This document shows, in pieces, positions 50,857 to 59,737 of a DNA stretch of 64,000 bases. The DNA is taken from assembly GCF_016861655.1 (NCBI RefSeq), contig NZ_BOLN01000002.1, positions 310,001 through 374,000 on the forward strand. The letters run 5' to 3'. The notes below the pieces were generated by a model that saw only the letters and a program-made list of their open reading frames with translations, had not been told where the DNA came from and did not search any database. Made by a program: the position numbers and the translations under genes. The DNA is from Levilactobacillus lanxiensis (GTDB lineage Bacteria; Bacillota; Bacilli; Lactobacillales; Lactobacillaceae). How positions within the stretch are numbered: the first letter of the stretch is position 1; each line of letters starts with the position of its first letter.

Positions 50857-51525
50857 TTAGCTCAGCCAACCATCCATCTCAAACTTCTTCATCTGGATGA
50901 TTTCAGCGGCGGCCACCGTCACCTGCTTGACGGTTTGCACGTAGCTATCCCCCGCCGTAGCGGCTGCGAATTGCTCGGACAACGTCGCCCCTTCAGCCTC
51001 ATCAAACAGCCACTTCAAGGCGTCCTGCTGCGACAAAATCAGGAACAAATTACTGCCAGCCCGGGTCAGCTTGCCCGCCTGAATCTGGTCCTCGAGCGTG
51101 GTCAGGACCTCTTGTTTACTGGTCGCCGTGGGCTCGTAGATCACGTGGGGCTTCAAATTATTTTGGAAAAGCACCCGCTCCGTAGTCTGCTCTGCCAGCG
51201 TTTCCGCGCCGATGCCGTCGTAAATGGCGTTGACGATATCCCAGCTCGTCACCAATTTCAGCACCGTCTTCAAGCGGTCGTCCTGGGCAATATCACTGGT
51301 CAACCGAATCCGGAATGAATTCAGGTATGCCGGCTGCTGATCCAAGCGCGCCTCGTCAGCCACAATCAACCGGTCACCCTCTACCTGAAGAATCTCTTGG
51401 TCCAATAGGTCGAGGAGCGTCGCCAGCACGAAGTATGCCTGCGTGGTGAAGCGCGTCCGCAACGTGGGTTTTTGCCCAATATGTTCGGTTACTAGTAAAA
51501 AGTTTTTGGCGGTTGTAAGTGCCAA
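50857..51525 (-). CDS. hypothetical protein, possibly GPP34-like
   Basis: A 222-residue soluble, mainly helical protein. Stretches such as AYFVLATLLDLLDQEILQVE then GDRLIVADEARLD and FRIRLTSDIAQDDRLKTVLK faintly recall the GPP34 (Golgi phosphoprotein 3-like) family, but the likeness is weak. No catalytic motif is evident. The gene is monocistronic, with its transcript apparently running through repeat A4 to the terminator at 50404-50446. Confidence 0.7.
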   Translation of the reverse strand: MALTTAKNFLLVTEHIGQKPTLRTRFTTQAYFVLATLLDLLDQEILQVEGDRLIVADEARLDQQPAYLNSFRIRLTSDIAQDDRLKTVLKLVTSWDIVNAIYDGIGAETLAEQTTERVLFQNNLKPHVIYEPTATSKQEVLTTLEDQIQAGKLTRAGSNLFLILSQQDALKWLFDEAEGATLSEQFAAATAGDSYVQTVKQVTVAAAEIIQMKKFEMDGWLS

Positions 51526-51676
51526 GTTGGTTCCCCCTTAGAAAATCTCGAAATTAAAGCCTACGAAGCGTTAGTATACCACACGTTTGCCGGGTCTCGG
51601 CTATTTTTCTGGTAGACTGTGTACCTAACACCACTAATTAATCAGAAAAGCATTTAGTCATTAACTTACTGATGAC

Positions 51677-51705
51677 ACAAAAGGACCGACCCGCAAGTCG
51701 ATCCT
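51677..51705 (-). terminator. terminator of the arc/yfcC operon
   Basis: On the minus strand GGATCGACT pairs with GGTCGGTCC (G-U pairs), followed by TTTTG. It lies about 75 bases after the yfcC stop. Confidence 0.7.
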
Positions 51706-51780
51706 CAGTTGATTTAATCTTAATGGGTTCTAAATACTTCATGCTTTGTGATAGTTGGTAACAGAAACCACCTCGCCCTT

Positions 51781-53331
51781 CTAGCTGAACAGCACTTCCA
51801 TCACCAGGATGGCGCCACCAAAGAACAGCACGAACAGCACAACTGGCCAAACGAACTTGAACCAGTGCGAGTACTTCATGTCCAGCATTTGTAGCGTTGC
51901 CATCACCAGACCGGTTGGGGCCAGGAACAGCATTGCGTATTGCCCGAATTGGTAAGCGGTAACCACGGCGAACCGAGGAATATCAACCGTATCGGCCAAT
52001 GGCGCGAAGATTGGCATTGCCAAAACAGCTAAACCAGAAGATGATGGCACGATGAATCCCAGAACGAAGAAGATCAGCATCATGACGATGATGAAGACGG
52101 ACCCACTGACATGGGCGACCAGGTTCGAGGAGTATTGTAAGATCGTATCGGAAATCATCCCGTTGTTCATCACCAGGTTAATCCCACGGGCTAACCCAAT
52201 GATCAATGACACCCCAACTAAACTTGCGGCCCCATTGGTGAAGGCATCAACGACACCCTTTTCACCGATACCATACTTACCAGTAGCGGTAATAAACATA
52301 ATGATAATGGCAAAGAGGAGGAAGGAAGAGGCCATGGTTGGGAACCACCAGCCCTGGGACATAACGCCCCAGACCATGATTGGGAACGTCACCACGAACA
52401 AGACCAAGATAATCTTCTTCCGCATCGTGAAGGCCGTGTTGGCGGTGTCATCAGAGGAAACGGACCACATTTTATCAAAGGAACTCTTATCTTCGTATGA
52501 ATATGAGAATGATGGCGTGTCCTTAACCTTCTTGCTGTACCAGTGCAGGTAAGCGACAACGAAGGCCGCCGCCACAACCAACCCAGCAATCCGCCAAGTA
52601 ATCCCCTCGGTAAAGTTAATCCCGGCAGCGTTAGAGGCAATCACGACAGAGAACGGGTTAATCGTTGAGAAAGCGGTACCAATTGAACTCGACAGGAAGA
52701 TAGCCCCCACACAGACGATGGAGTCGTAGCCCATCGCAATGAAGATAGGCACCAAAATTGGGTAGAAGGCCACCGCTTCTTCTTCAATCCCACACAACGT
52801 CCCACCAAGAACCATGAGAATGGAAACCATGAAAATCAGTAAGAACTCGTGCCCTTTCGTCTTCTTCGTCAATGCCATCAGGCCGGATTCAAAGGCCCCA
52901 CTGGCCTTAACGACCCCAATCAGGCCCCCCAGAACGAAGATGAAGACCATGATGTCCACGGCTTCGATCGTCCCGTTGACCATACTCGTCGTAATGGCGC
53001 CGAGTCCGGCTGGCCGTTGCTTCAAGCGATGATATGTGTTGGGAATCGAGACCGCTTGCGTAATCCCACCAGACGTGAATTCTTTGATCTTAATCTTCAC
53101 GCCCAATTTGTCCAGTTCCTGTTGCGTCGCTGGTACTTTAACGGTCTTACCAGCTGGACGAGAAATCTCCAGGTGGGAACCACTATATGATAGCTTAGAA
53201 TATGAACCGGCTGGAATAATGTAAGTGGCAAGCACGGCGACAATCGTCAAAATAAATAAGATGACGAACGCGCCGGGCATTTTCAATTTAAATCTTTTCT
53301 TCTTCGGTTTTGGTGCGACTGATGCATCCAT
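51781..53331 (-). CDS. yfcC: YfcC family membrane transporter
   Basis: A 516-residue transporter of the YfcC/ArcD2-like part of the ion transporter superfamily, with about 12 helices and a basic cytosolic N-terminus. Segments FIFVLGGLIGVVKASGAFES and GGTLCGIEEEAVAFYPILVP and FLSSSIGTAFSTINPFSVVI are diagnostic. Next to arcB and arcC it most likely exchanges ornithine for citrulline or arginine (inference). The ATG at 53331 follows AAGGGG. A hairpin separates it from arcC, so it may be expressed at a lower level. Confidence 0.85.
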   Translation of the reverse strand: MDASVAPKPKKKRFKLKMPGAFVILFILTIVAVLATYIIPAGSYSKLSYSGSHLEISRPAGKTVKVPATQQELDKLGVKIKIKEFTSGGITQAVSIPNTYHRLKQRPAGLGAITTSMVNGTIEAVDIMVFIFVLGGLIGVVKASGAFESGLMALTKKTKGHEFLLIFMVSILMVLGGTLCGIEEEAVAFYPILVPIFIAMGYDSIVCVGAIFLSSSIGTAFSTINPFSVVIASNAAGINFTEGITWRIAGLVVAAAFVVAYLHWYSKKVKDTPSFSYSYEDKSSFDKMWSVSSDDTANTAFTMRKKIILVLFVVTFPIMVWGVMSQGWWFPTMASSFLLFAIIIMFITATGKYGIGEKGVVDAFTNGAASLVGVSLIIGLARGINLVMNNGMISDTILQYSSNLVAHVSGSVFIIVMMLIFFVLGFIVPSSSGLAVLAMPIFAPLADTVDIPRFAVVTAYQFGQYAMLFLAPTGLVMATLQMLDMKYSHWFKFVWPVVLFVLFFGGAILVMEVLFS

Positions 53332-53366
53332 TAATTTCACCCCTTAAGTGATTTTTAACGCCATAC

Positions 53367-53425
53367 GAAAAACGTGGTCCAAGAACGGGTGTCACCAACA
53401 TCACCGTACGATTGGACCACGTTCC
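53367..53425 (-). terminator. hairpin between arcC and yfcC
   Basis: On the minus strand AACGTGGTCCAA pairs with TTGGACCACGTT, followed by TTTCG; an inner stem is possible. It could be a partial terminator or an mRNA-stabilising structure inside the arcB-arcC-yfcC operon. Confidence 0.7.
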
Positions 53426-53439
53426 GTTAATTTAACTGA

Positions 53440-54369
53440 TTAAGCTTTGATCAGCGTCCCGACCTTGCCAGCTAAGGCATCGTCGAGGTGATCCAGTGAC
53501 GTAATCAGTGCCGTGCGGCCGTTACCTGAAGCGACGAAGCTCAAGCAAGCTTCAATCTTAGGTAACATACTGCCGGGGGCAAACTGACCCTCGTCAATGT
53601 AACGTTGGGCGTCTTTGGTCGACAATTCACGCAAAGCCTTTTCGTCTGGCTTACCGTAGTTGACGTAAACGTCATCAACGGCGGTCAAGATGATCAGTTG
53701 TTCTGCGGAAATGTTGGCCGCCAATAAGGCACTTGAACGGTCCTTATCGATGACGGCTGGCACACCCTTCAAGCCCTCGTCAGTTTCGATGACGGGTACC
53801 CCGCCACCACCACCGGCGATAACCAAGTTATCATTTTCAATCAAGTCATTGATACTCTTGATTTCAATGATAGACTTAGGAAGTGGGGATGGGACAACTT
53901 GACGGTAGCCCCGACCAGCGTCTTCAACAAACGTGTAGCCCTTTTCAGCAGCAATCTTGTCAGCATCTTCCTTACTGTAGAAAGACCCAACTGGCTTGGA
54001 TGGGTGATCAAAGGCGGCGTCATTTTGGTCAACTTCAATCTGGGTCACAACGGAAGCCACGTCCTTCTTGATGCCTTGACGGTGCAATTCGTTGTGCAGA
54101 CTTTGTTGTAAGTGGTAGCCAATGTACCCTTGGCTCATCGCGCCACACTCTGGGAATGGGAAGGCCGCGCCTTGACCATTTTCAGCAGCGTAGTTCATGC
54201 CTAAGTTAATCGCCCCAACTTGGGGACCATTACCGTGGCTGATAACCACTTTGTTCCCGGCAGCGACTAAGCCAATCAGAGACTTAGCGGTGTGCTTTAC
54301 TAGATTTAATTGTTCTTCTGGTGATTTGCCCAAAGCGTTTCCGCCTAAAGCAACAACGATTTTAGCCAT
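53440..54369 (-). CDS. arcC: carbamate kinase
   Basis: A 309-residue amino acid kinase-fold enzyme that makes ATP from carbamoyl phosphate and ADP. It begins [18 protein letters not shown] and contains [50 protein letters not shown] and [17 protein letters not shown], all standard for ArcC. It follows arcB by 14 bases. It is the energy-yielding last step of the arginine or citrulline route. Confidence 0.96.
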   Translation of the reverse strand: MAKIVVALGGNALGKSPEEQLNLVKHTAKSLIGLVAAGNKVVISHGNGPQVGAINLGMNYAAENGQGAAFPFPECGAMSQGYIGYHLQQSLHNELHRQGIKKDVASVVTQIEVDQNDAAFDHPSKPVGSFYSKEDADKIAAEKGYTFVEDAGRGYRQVVPSPLPKSIIEIKSINDLIENDNLVIAGGGGGVPVIETDEGLKGVPAVIDKDRSSALLAANISAEQLIILTAVDDVYVNYGKPDEKALRELSTKDAQRYIDEGQFAPGSMLPKIEACLSFVASGNGRTALITSLDHLDDALAGKVGTLIKA

Positions 54370-54383
54370 ATGTTAGTCCCCCA

Positions 54384-55382
54384 CTATTCGCCTAAGGTTG
54401 CAACCATGACAGCCTTGATGGTGTGCATCCGGTTTTCAGCTTCTTGGAAGACAACTGAAGCATCGCTTTCGAAGACTTCATCCGTAACTTCCATTTCGGT
54501 GATGCCAAACTTGTCAGCAATTTCCTTACCAACCTTGGTTTCAGCATTGTGGAATGAAGGCAGGCAGTGTTCGAAGATGACGTCTGGGTTGCCAGTCTTA
54601 GCCATCATTTCGCTAGTGATTTGGTATGGTGAGAGTAACTTGATCCGGTCGGCCCAGACTGAGTCGGGTTCACCCATGGATACCCAAACGTCGGTGTATA
54701 AGACGTCAGAATCCTTAACCCCTTCGTCGATGTCGCTGGTGATTAAGATTTCAGCACCGGTCTTTTCGGCGATCGCGTTAACTTTGTCACGGAGTTCCTT
54801 GGTTGGCCGTAATTCCTTAGGGCAAACTAAGTGGAAAGTCATCCCCATGATTGCGCCACCGATCATCAAGGCGTTGGCCACGTTGTTCCGGCCATCACCC
54901 ACGTAAGTGAAGTGGATGTCGCTGTAGTTCTTCTTCAAAACTTCTTTAGCAGTCAAGAAGTCAGCTAAGACTTGGGTTGGGTGATCTTCATCGGTCAAAC
55001 CGTTCCAAACAGGCACGCCTGAGTACTTGGCTAACGTTTCAACAGTCCGTTGAGAGAACCCACGATATTCAATCCCGTCGAACATCCCACCTAAAACGCG
55101 GGCAGTATCTTTGGCAGATTCCTTCTTACCCATTTGGGTCCCAGTAGGTCCTAAGTATGTAACTTGTGCGCCTTGGTCATGGGCACCGACTTCAAAGGCA
55201 CAACGGGTACGAGTTGAACTCTTTTCAAAGATTAAAGCAATGTTCTTACCAGCTAATTTTTGTTGTTCAGTCCCAGCGTACTTGGCCTTTTTCAGGTCTT
55301 CGGCTAATTGCAGTAAATAGCCCATTTCCTTAGGGGTGTAGTCCAATAAAGTTAAAAAGCTACGGTTACGAAGATTAAACAT
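54384..55382 (-). CDS. arcB: ornithine carbamoyltransferase, catabolic
   Basis: A 332-residue enzyme that splits citrulline with phosphate into ornithine and carbamoyl phosphate. The carbamoyl-phosphate motif FEKSSTRTR is at residues 52-60, the HPTQ motif follows [12 protein letters not shown], the ornithine loop is VWVSMGE and the catalytic HCLPSFH is near residue 272. SMG and HCLPxFH distinguish it from putrescine carbamoyltransferase. GGAGG precedes the ATG. No arginine deiminase gene lies in the cluster. Likely regulation: cre and GlnL-like sites upstream. Confidence 0.95.
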   Translation of the reverse strand: MFNLRNRSFLTLLDYTPKEMGYLLQLAEDLKKAKYAGTEQQKLAGKNIALIFEKSSTRTRCAFEVGAHDQGAQVTYLGPTGTQMGKKESAKDTARVLGGMFDGIEYRGFSQRTVETLAKYSGVPVWNGLTDEDHPTQVLADFLTAKEVLKKNYSDIHFTYVGDGRNNVANALMIGGAIMGMTFHLVCPKELRPTKELRDKVNAIAEKTGAEILITSDIDEGVKDSDVLYTDVWVSMGEPDSVWADRIKLLSPYQITSEMMAKTGNPDVIFEHCLPSFHNAETKVGKEIADKFGITEMEVTDEVFESDASVVFQEAENRMHTIKAVMVATLGE

Positions 55383-55415
55383 TGTGTGTTCCTCCTTTAG
55401 TTAATTACAAGTACT

Positions 55416-55445
55416 AGTATAGAAAGCGGTTTCATAGAACTTCAA
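55416..55445 (-). promoter_or_regulatory. arcB promoter with cre site
   Basis: On the minus strand TTGAAG (55440-55445) and TATACT (55416-55421) are 18 bases apart. TGAAACCGCTTTCT (55421-55434) in the spacer matches the cre consensus TGWAANCGNTNWCA at 13 of 14 positions, so CcpA should repress the arc genes. Confidence 0.7.
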
Positions 55446-55457
55446 AATGCTTCAAAA
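55440..55457 (-). promoter_or_regulatory. GlnL-like direct repeat upstream of arcB
   Basis: On the minus strand TTTTGAAGCATTTTGA is two TTTTGA copies 10 bases apart. B. subtilis GlnL is reported, as I recall, to bind TTTTGT-N4-TTTTGT. The second copy runs into the arcB -35, a usual position for an activator. Confidence 0.55.
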
Positions 55458-55490
55458 CTTTGTTAAACTTTTTTCGAAGGAGCTCAAAAT

Positions 55491-56786
55491 ATGATGAAAC
55501 AGTTCCATTTATACCGCCAGGAACGTTATCAACGCATTATCCTGGCAGCGATTTGCATTGCCTTAGCCTCGCAGGTAAATTTTCAAACCTACGCCCCCGG
55601 CTTCATTATTACGCTGTCCGTTTTCATTTTGCCGGTCATCCTGTACTTCAATAGCGACCTGAATCCGATTCAGTTGTTGGTCGCGGTTACGATTGCCTCA
55701 CCGATTTTCAGAGGCCTGTTGCTATTCATTGGCCACGCCGTTGATCCGTATGACAACGTCATCTACATCCTCGCGGACATGGCGTTCTACATGTGTTACG
55801 GCATTCTCTACTACTTCTTGTACTGGCGCAAAACGGAGCGGACCAACACCACCTTTTTCCTCACCATCGTGCTCTGTGACTACCTTTCCAACCTCTTAGA
55901 AGTTAGCTTGCTAACCGATTTCTCCCATTATACATACAGACTTTTTCAGATTTTATTTATCGCCGCACTGGTCCGCAGCATTGTCAGTTGTCTCTTGGCC
56001 TTTCTCTACCATTACTTTAAACTGATGTTACGGGACGAAAAACACGAGCAACGCTACTATCATTTCATCTGGGTGGCCTCGGCTGTAAACAGCGAAGTTT
56101 ATTTCATGCGCAAGAACATCAGTGAAATCGAGAACGTCATGAAGAACGCCTACCTCTTGAATCAGGACCTCCAGCACACGGATATCGACAAGGCCGAGCA
56201 GGATAAAGCCTTACAGATTGCCCGCGACGTGCATGAAATTAAGAAAGACTACCAAAACGTGATTCGGGGACTGGGCGATTACTTCAATGACGATGAAGAT
56301 ACCGCCATGCAACTGTCAGACATTTTAACAATTACGACTTCCTACATCCGAGAATCCATCAAGGCCAAGTTCCCGCACGTGACCATCGAGGTCCACAACC
56401 ACGTGGATCTCGTCATTCCCAACCACTATTACGTCGTATCCATCCTGTCCAATCTGATTTTTAACAGCGTGGACGCCATGGAAAATCAGCCTTCCGGAAC
56501 CGTCGTCGTGAGCGCCATCGACCGCGGCAACCACATCATCCTGAACGTCAGTGACAACGCCAGCGGCATGGACCAGGAAACGCTGTCGATGATCTTTCAG
56601 CCCGGCTTCACCACTAAGTTCAACGAGAACGGTGACGTCTACCGGGGCATTGGCCTGTCGCACGTGAAGATCATTGCCCAGGAACAGTTTGACGGCGACA
56701 TCAACGTGACATCCGAACTCGGCAAAGGCACCAATTTTGAAGTGACCCTCAGTAAGAAACGCTTAGAGCAGGAGGAAGAAGCCTAA
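55491..56786 (+). CDS. sensor histidine kinase, GlnK/YcbA-like
   Basis: A 431-residue kinase. Residues 1-175 carry about six membrane helices with little extracellular part. The phosphoacceptor is probably His248 in ARDVHEIKKDYQNVIRGL. The ATPase domain has N box SNLIFNSVDAM, G1 DNASGMD and G2 RGIGLSHVK. AAGGAG precedes the ATG. It overlaps the response regulator gene (ATGA-like coupling) and diverges from arcB. By analogy with GlnK it may sense an amino acid such as glutamine, arginine or citrulline (inference). Confidence 0.85.
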   Translation: MMKQFHLYRQERYQRIILAAICIALASQVNFQTYAPGFIITLSVFILPVILYFNSDLNPIQLLVAVTIASPIFRGLLLFIGHAVDPYDNVIYILADMAFYMCYGILYYFLYWRKTERTNTTFFLTIVLCDYLSNLLEVSLLTDFSHYTYRLFQILFIAALVRSIVSCLLAFLYHYFKLMLRDEKHEQRYYHFIWVASAVNSEVYFMRKNISEIENVMKNAYLLNQDLQHTDIDKAEQDKALQIARDVHEIKKDYQNVIRGLGDYFNDDEDTAMQLSDILTITTSYIRESIKAKFPHVTIEVHNHVDLVIPNHYYVVSILSNLIFNSVDAMENQPSGTVVVSAIDRGNHIILNVSDNASGMDQETLSMIFQPGFTTKFNENGDVYRGIGLSHVKIIAQEQFDGDINVTSELGKGTNFEVTLSKKRLEQEEEA

Positions 56787-57619
56787 TGAATTTCTACATT
56801 GTTGACGACGACCCCTCGATTCCGATGATTTTACGTCAAATTTTGGAAAAGAACCCCGATAACACAGTGGTCGGCATCGCCCACGACGCGAAGAAGGCCC
56901 TGTCAGACATCATGATCATGGACGTCAACATCGTGCTGGCGGACCTCTTGATGCCGGGTATTTCCGGTATCGACCTGATCAAACAGCTCAAGGACCTGAA
57001 GCCCGACCTGCGTTCCATCATGATTTCTCAGGTCAAGGACAGCGACTTGCGGGCCCAAGCCTACGAGGCCGGCATTGAGTTCTTCATTGATAAGCCCATC
57101 AACGTGATCGAAGTGAAAACGGTGGTCGAGAAGGTCGCCCAGAGCGTCCAAATGGCCACGAAGCTCAACAACATTCAATCGCTAGTCGGTGGCGGGGCCA
57201 TCACCGCTGCCCCCGTGGTTGACCAACATCAACACCAAAAGGAAAAGATTCTCTCGATTCTGCGGTTTCTGGGAATCACCTCGGAGGCCGGTTCATCAGA
57301 CATCTTGGCAATTGCCCAGGTCATGCTCGACCAAAACATCAGTTTCCGTGACATCGACTTCAACGCCACCTACCACATCGACGACCGCGAAAAGAAAATC
57401 ATGTTCCAACGCATCCGCCGCGCCATCAAGACCGGCCTGACTAACCTCGCCAACATCAGTCTAGACGGCATGGGCGACGAAATCGTCGTCGAATACGCCA
57501 ACACCCTCTACGAATACAAGAACGTCCGCAGCGAAATGCTCCTACTAGAGGGCACCCGGACTACCGGCGGGAAGACTTCTTTGAAGCGGTTCTTTGATGG
57601 GTTGGTACAAGAGGTTTAG
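56786..57619 (+). CDS. response regulator, GlnL/YcbB-like
   Basis: A 277-residue regulator. The receiver domain has acidic residues Asp7-Asp9, phosphoacceptor Asp53 (VLADLLMPGISG) and the conserved Lys in FFIDKP. The C-terminal half (ILSILRFLGITSEAGSSDIL then DIDFNATYHIDDREKKIMFQ and RIRRAIKTGLTNLANI) matches the YcbB/GlnL DNA-binding domain. It is the partner of the adjacent kinase and the likely binder of the direct repeat upstream of arcB. Confidence 0.85.
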   Translation: MNFYIVDDDPSIPMILRQILEKNPDNTVVGIAHDAKKALSDIMIMDVNIVLADLLMPGISGIDLIKQLKDLKPDLRSIMISQVKDSDLRAQAYEAGIEFFIDKPINVIEVKTVVEKVAQSVQMATKLNNIQSLVGGGAITAAPVVDQHQHQKEKILSILRFLGITSEAGSSDILAIAQVMLDQNISFRDIDFNATYHIDDREKKIMFQRIRRAIKTGLTNLANISLDGMGDEIVVEYANTLYEYKNVRSEMLLLEGTRTTGGKTSLKRFFDGLVQEV

Positions 57620-57620
57620 A

Positions 57621-57760
57621 GTGCGGAGCAGGGCGCCTAACTGGCGAGCATTAACGGCGTAACGGGAATGCCCCCGGGCCTGGGGCATTTTCGTTACGGT
57701 GTTAAGCGGAACCAGTTGCCCTGCGTAGCACGTTTCAGAGGCCGCAAGGACCAGGATTAT
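57621..57760 (+). repeat. structured repeat family B, copy B4
   Basis: Starts right after the response regulator stop. Stems: GCGG/CCGC, CAGGGC/GCCCTG, ACTGG/CCAGT, TTAAC/GTTAA, GTAACG/CGTTAC and AATGCCCC/GGGGCATT. The loop GTAGCACGTTTCAGAGG is shared with the copies at 12.6-13.0 kb. Stem sequences differ from B2 but remain complementary. Confidence 0.65.
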
Positions 57761-57830
57761 TCCGCGAAGAACCAATCAAACGACCTAAGAAAGTAAAAAA
57801 CTAACGGCAAATCCTAGACCCGAGCCAATG

Positions 57831-57895
57831 CGGTTAAGCGCAGGAACCTGGCTCTCGTAGCACGTTTCGGAGGCCGCAAGTATCGGGATTGTTCC
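57831..57895 (+). repeat. structured repeat family B, copy B5 (truncated)
   Basis: Only the 3' half remains: GGTTAAGCGCAGGAACCTGG and GTAGCACGTTTCGGAGGCCGC. About 75 bases following B4 are repeated after B5 (CAAACGACCTAAGAAAGTA against CAAACGACCTAGGAAAGTA), so a short tandem duplication created it. No gene is seen between 57896 and 58183. Confidence 0.6.
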
Positions 57896-58033
57896 AGGAC
57901 GAACTAGTCAAACGACCTAGGAAAGTAGAAAATCAATGGCAAATCCCAGACCTGAATCCAACCGGCTAAACACAGACTTACACTCCACAAAACACACCCT
58001 TGAACTTAACAAGCATCCCCAAATCCAACACCC

Positions 58034-58064
58034 CAAAAAGAATGGCCCCCACCATTCTTTTTTA
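58034..58064. terminator. bidirectional terminator
   Basis: AAAAAGAATGG pairs with CCATTCTTTTT. It would end the two-component transcript after it crosses B4 and B5. Confidence 0.8.
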
Positions 58065-58183
58065 ATCCCGACACAACCCCAACAATTACCTACCGTTATT
58101 TTCACGTGTACGCCATCGATATTTGAGCGTATAATTAAAAACATTAATTAGTTAGCCAGACAAACCCTAAAGAAGTGAGATAG

Positions 58184-59155
58184 ATGCCCATGAAACACGC
58201 GAAACGCCTTCCCCTCAAAGACCTGCTGGTCAAATACCGCATCGTTGTCATGATTGGCGCCATTGTGGTCCTTGGTTTTACTGGCATCTTCAGTGTGCAA
58301 GCACGGCAAAAACAAGCCACGCCTCACGTCCAAGCCGATAAGCCGGCAACCAGTCGGCAGATCAGTGCCCAACAACGGCACGTCAAACGACAACTACATA
58401 CCTACTTTAAAAAGCTCACCGCCGATGGCACCACCAGCATCACCTTCTACAACTTGGGTGTCACCAAGGGGAGTCAATCGGCTAAGTCAGCCGTCGCCAA
58501 TCGGTTTTACAAATCCGGTAAGCTAGCCACGTCGGCCAATGCCCATACGCCAGAGGTTACCGCCAGCACCTACAAGATCTACATCGCGGCCTACCTCTTC
58601 CACCTGAGCAGCCAACAGGCCTACACCTGGACGCCGACGAATCAGGACGGTTTCCACCGAATGATTGTGAACAGCGACAACGACTTTCCCGAAGGTATCC
58701 TCGATACGTACGGCCTCGCCGGCATCAATGAATTTCTCAGTAGCGAGGGCCTCTACGCTCCCACCTTTGTCATGAACCAGGAATCGATGACGACGGCCGC
58801 CAGCCTGCAGAAGATGCTGCTTAAATTGGCACGGGCGGATGCGCCATTTAATAACGCCCATAATCGTCAATGGCTGCTATCCCTAATGAAGCAACAAGTT
58901 TACCGTGACGGGATTCCCGCCGGAGCGGCCGCCGCAACCAAGGGCACCCTCGTGGCGGACAAGGTCGGCTGGTTAGCCGATACCAACAACGACGCCGGCA
59001 TCGTCACCCTACCCAATGGGCAACGCTACGTGCTGGTCATCATGACCCACGGCCACGGTCAAACCGGCTTCACTGGTTTCCCCCGGATGGCCAAAATTAC
59101 CAAGCACGTGCAGAAGCTCGTGTACAATCCGCAATTGGTTAAAAATTTAGAATAG
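58184..59155 (+). CDS. serine hydrolase, class A beta-lactamase fold
   Basis: A 323-residue protein with one N-terminal membrane helix (IVVMIGAIVVLGFTGIFSV) and an extracellular domain. The Ser-x-x-Lys motif is ASTYKIYIAAYLF, the Ser-Asp-Asn motif is VNSDNDFPEGIL and the Lys-Thr-Gly-like motif is VADKVGWL, with Val replacing Thr. Such proteins in lactobacilli are usually not antibiotic resistance enzymes but D,D-peptidase-like or unknown. The ribosome binding site is AGTGAG. Monocistronic. Confidence 0.85.
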   Translation: MPMKHAKRLPLKDLLVKYRIVVMIGAIVVLGFTGIFSVQARQKQATPHVQADKPATSRQISAQQRHVKRQLHTYFKKLTADGTTSITFYNLGVTKGSQSAKSAVANRFYKSGKLATSANAHTPEVTASTYKIYIAAYLFHLSSQQAYTWTPTNQDGFHRMIVNSDNDFPEGILDTYGLAGINEFLSSEGLYAPTFVMNQESMTTAASLQKMLLKLARADAPFNNAHNRQWLLSLMKQQVYRDGIPAGAAAATKGTLVADKVGWLADTNNDAGIVTLPNGQRYVLVIMTHGHGQTGFTGFPRMAKITKHVQKLVYNPQLVKNLE

Positions 59156-59166
59156 GCTTTTCTGAA

Positions 59167-59207
59167 CGAGCAATCGCTGTACGACCGGCGATCTGCTCGC
59201 TTTTTTG
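59167..59207 (+). terminator. terminator of the serine hydrolase gene
   Basis: CGAGCAATCG pairs with CGATCTGCTCG (one bulge), followed by CTTTTTT. Confidence 0.8.
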
Positions 59208-59268
59208 TCCCCTTGGTGCCGCAATATTCCCCAACAAATATGTAATCTTGGCATACCGATTTTTTATC

Positions 59269-59298
59269 GTTGACAAACGTAAACGATGGCGGTATGCT
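59269..59298 (+). promoter_or_regulatory. copper operon promoter with cop box 1
   Basis: TTGACA (59270-59275) and TATGCT (59293-59298) are 17 bases apart. GTTGACAAACGTAAAC (59269-59284) fits the CopY box RNYKACANNTGTMRNY with one mismatch and overlaps the -35. Confidence 0.75.
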
Positions 59299-59314
59299 TA
59301 ATTCATCAATTAAG

Positions 59315-59330
59315 GATTACAGATGTAAAC
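59315..59330. promoter_or_regulatory. cop box 2 (CopY operator)
   Basis: GATTACAGATGTAAAC matches RNYKACANNTGTMRNY at all positions. It lies just downstream of the expected transcription start, so bound CopY would block the operon. Confidence 0.85.
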
Positions 59331-59349
59331 ATAAAAGGAGATCGCTCTC

Positions 59350-59721
59350 ATGACAAAAATTTTAGTGCTTATCGTTGCCTTATTACTCATCGGATTTATC
59401 GCTTGGTGGTTCTTCGGCAAGCACACCACCGCCGCAGTTGACGCCGCCGTGACTGGTTCCAGCCAGGACGTGGGCGTTGAAGTCAGCGGTGGGTACTCCC
59501 CCAGCACCGTGGTTTTGAAGAAGGGCGTACCCGCCACGCTCACGTTTAACCGGAAGGACCCCTCCAGTTGTTTAGAACAGGTCGTCTTCCCCGACTTCGG
59601 CATCAACGAATTTTTACCGCAAAATGAAGCGCACGTGATTCCCATCGACACCAGCAAGCCTGGCGAATACGATTACGCGTGCGGCATGAACATGTTCCAC
59701 GGCAAGGTTATTATTAAATAA
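59350..59721 (+). CDS. cupA: membrane-anchored cupredoxin, CupA-like copper chaperone
   Basis: A 123-residue protein with one N-terminal membrane helix (ILVLIVALLLIGFIAWWFFG) and a cupredoxin domain. Candidate copper ligands are the Cys in SSCLEQVVFPDFG and the Cys-x-Met-x-Met cluster in YACGMNMFHGKV. Length and layout match Streptococcus pneumoniae CupA, which takes up Cu(I) at the membrane and hands it to CopA. AAAGGAG precedes the ATG. First gene of the operon. Confidence 0.85.
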   Translation: MTKILVLIVALLLIGFIAWWFFGKHTTAAVDAAVTGSSQDVGVEVSGGYSPSTVVLKKGVPATLTFNRKDPSSCLEQVVFPDFGINEFLPQNEAHVIPIDTSKPGEYDYACGMNMFHGKVIIK

Positions 59722-59737
59722 ATCGGAGGTCTTCATC

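Noticed and set aside
51638-51850. Minus-strand frame after yfcC
   Set aside because: It overlaps the yfcC end and runs through the terminator; a shadow.
54384-55382. Putrescine carbamoyltransferase
   Set aside because: The SMG loop and HCLPSFH motif are those of ornithine carbamoyltransferase, and no agmatine deiminase is adjacent.
55491-57619. CitA/DcuS-type two-component system
   Set aside because: The kinase lacks a periplasmic PAS domain and the regulator has a YcbB/GlnL domain.
57936-58151. 71-residue plus-strand reading frame
   Set aside because: It includes the terminator at 58034-58064 and has no ribosome binding site.
58184-59155. Antibiotic-resistance beta-lactamase
   Set aside because: The Lys-Thr-Gly motif is altered and the protein is membrane-anchored; only the fold is supported.
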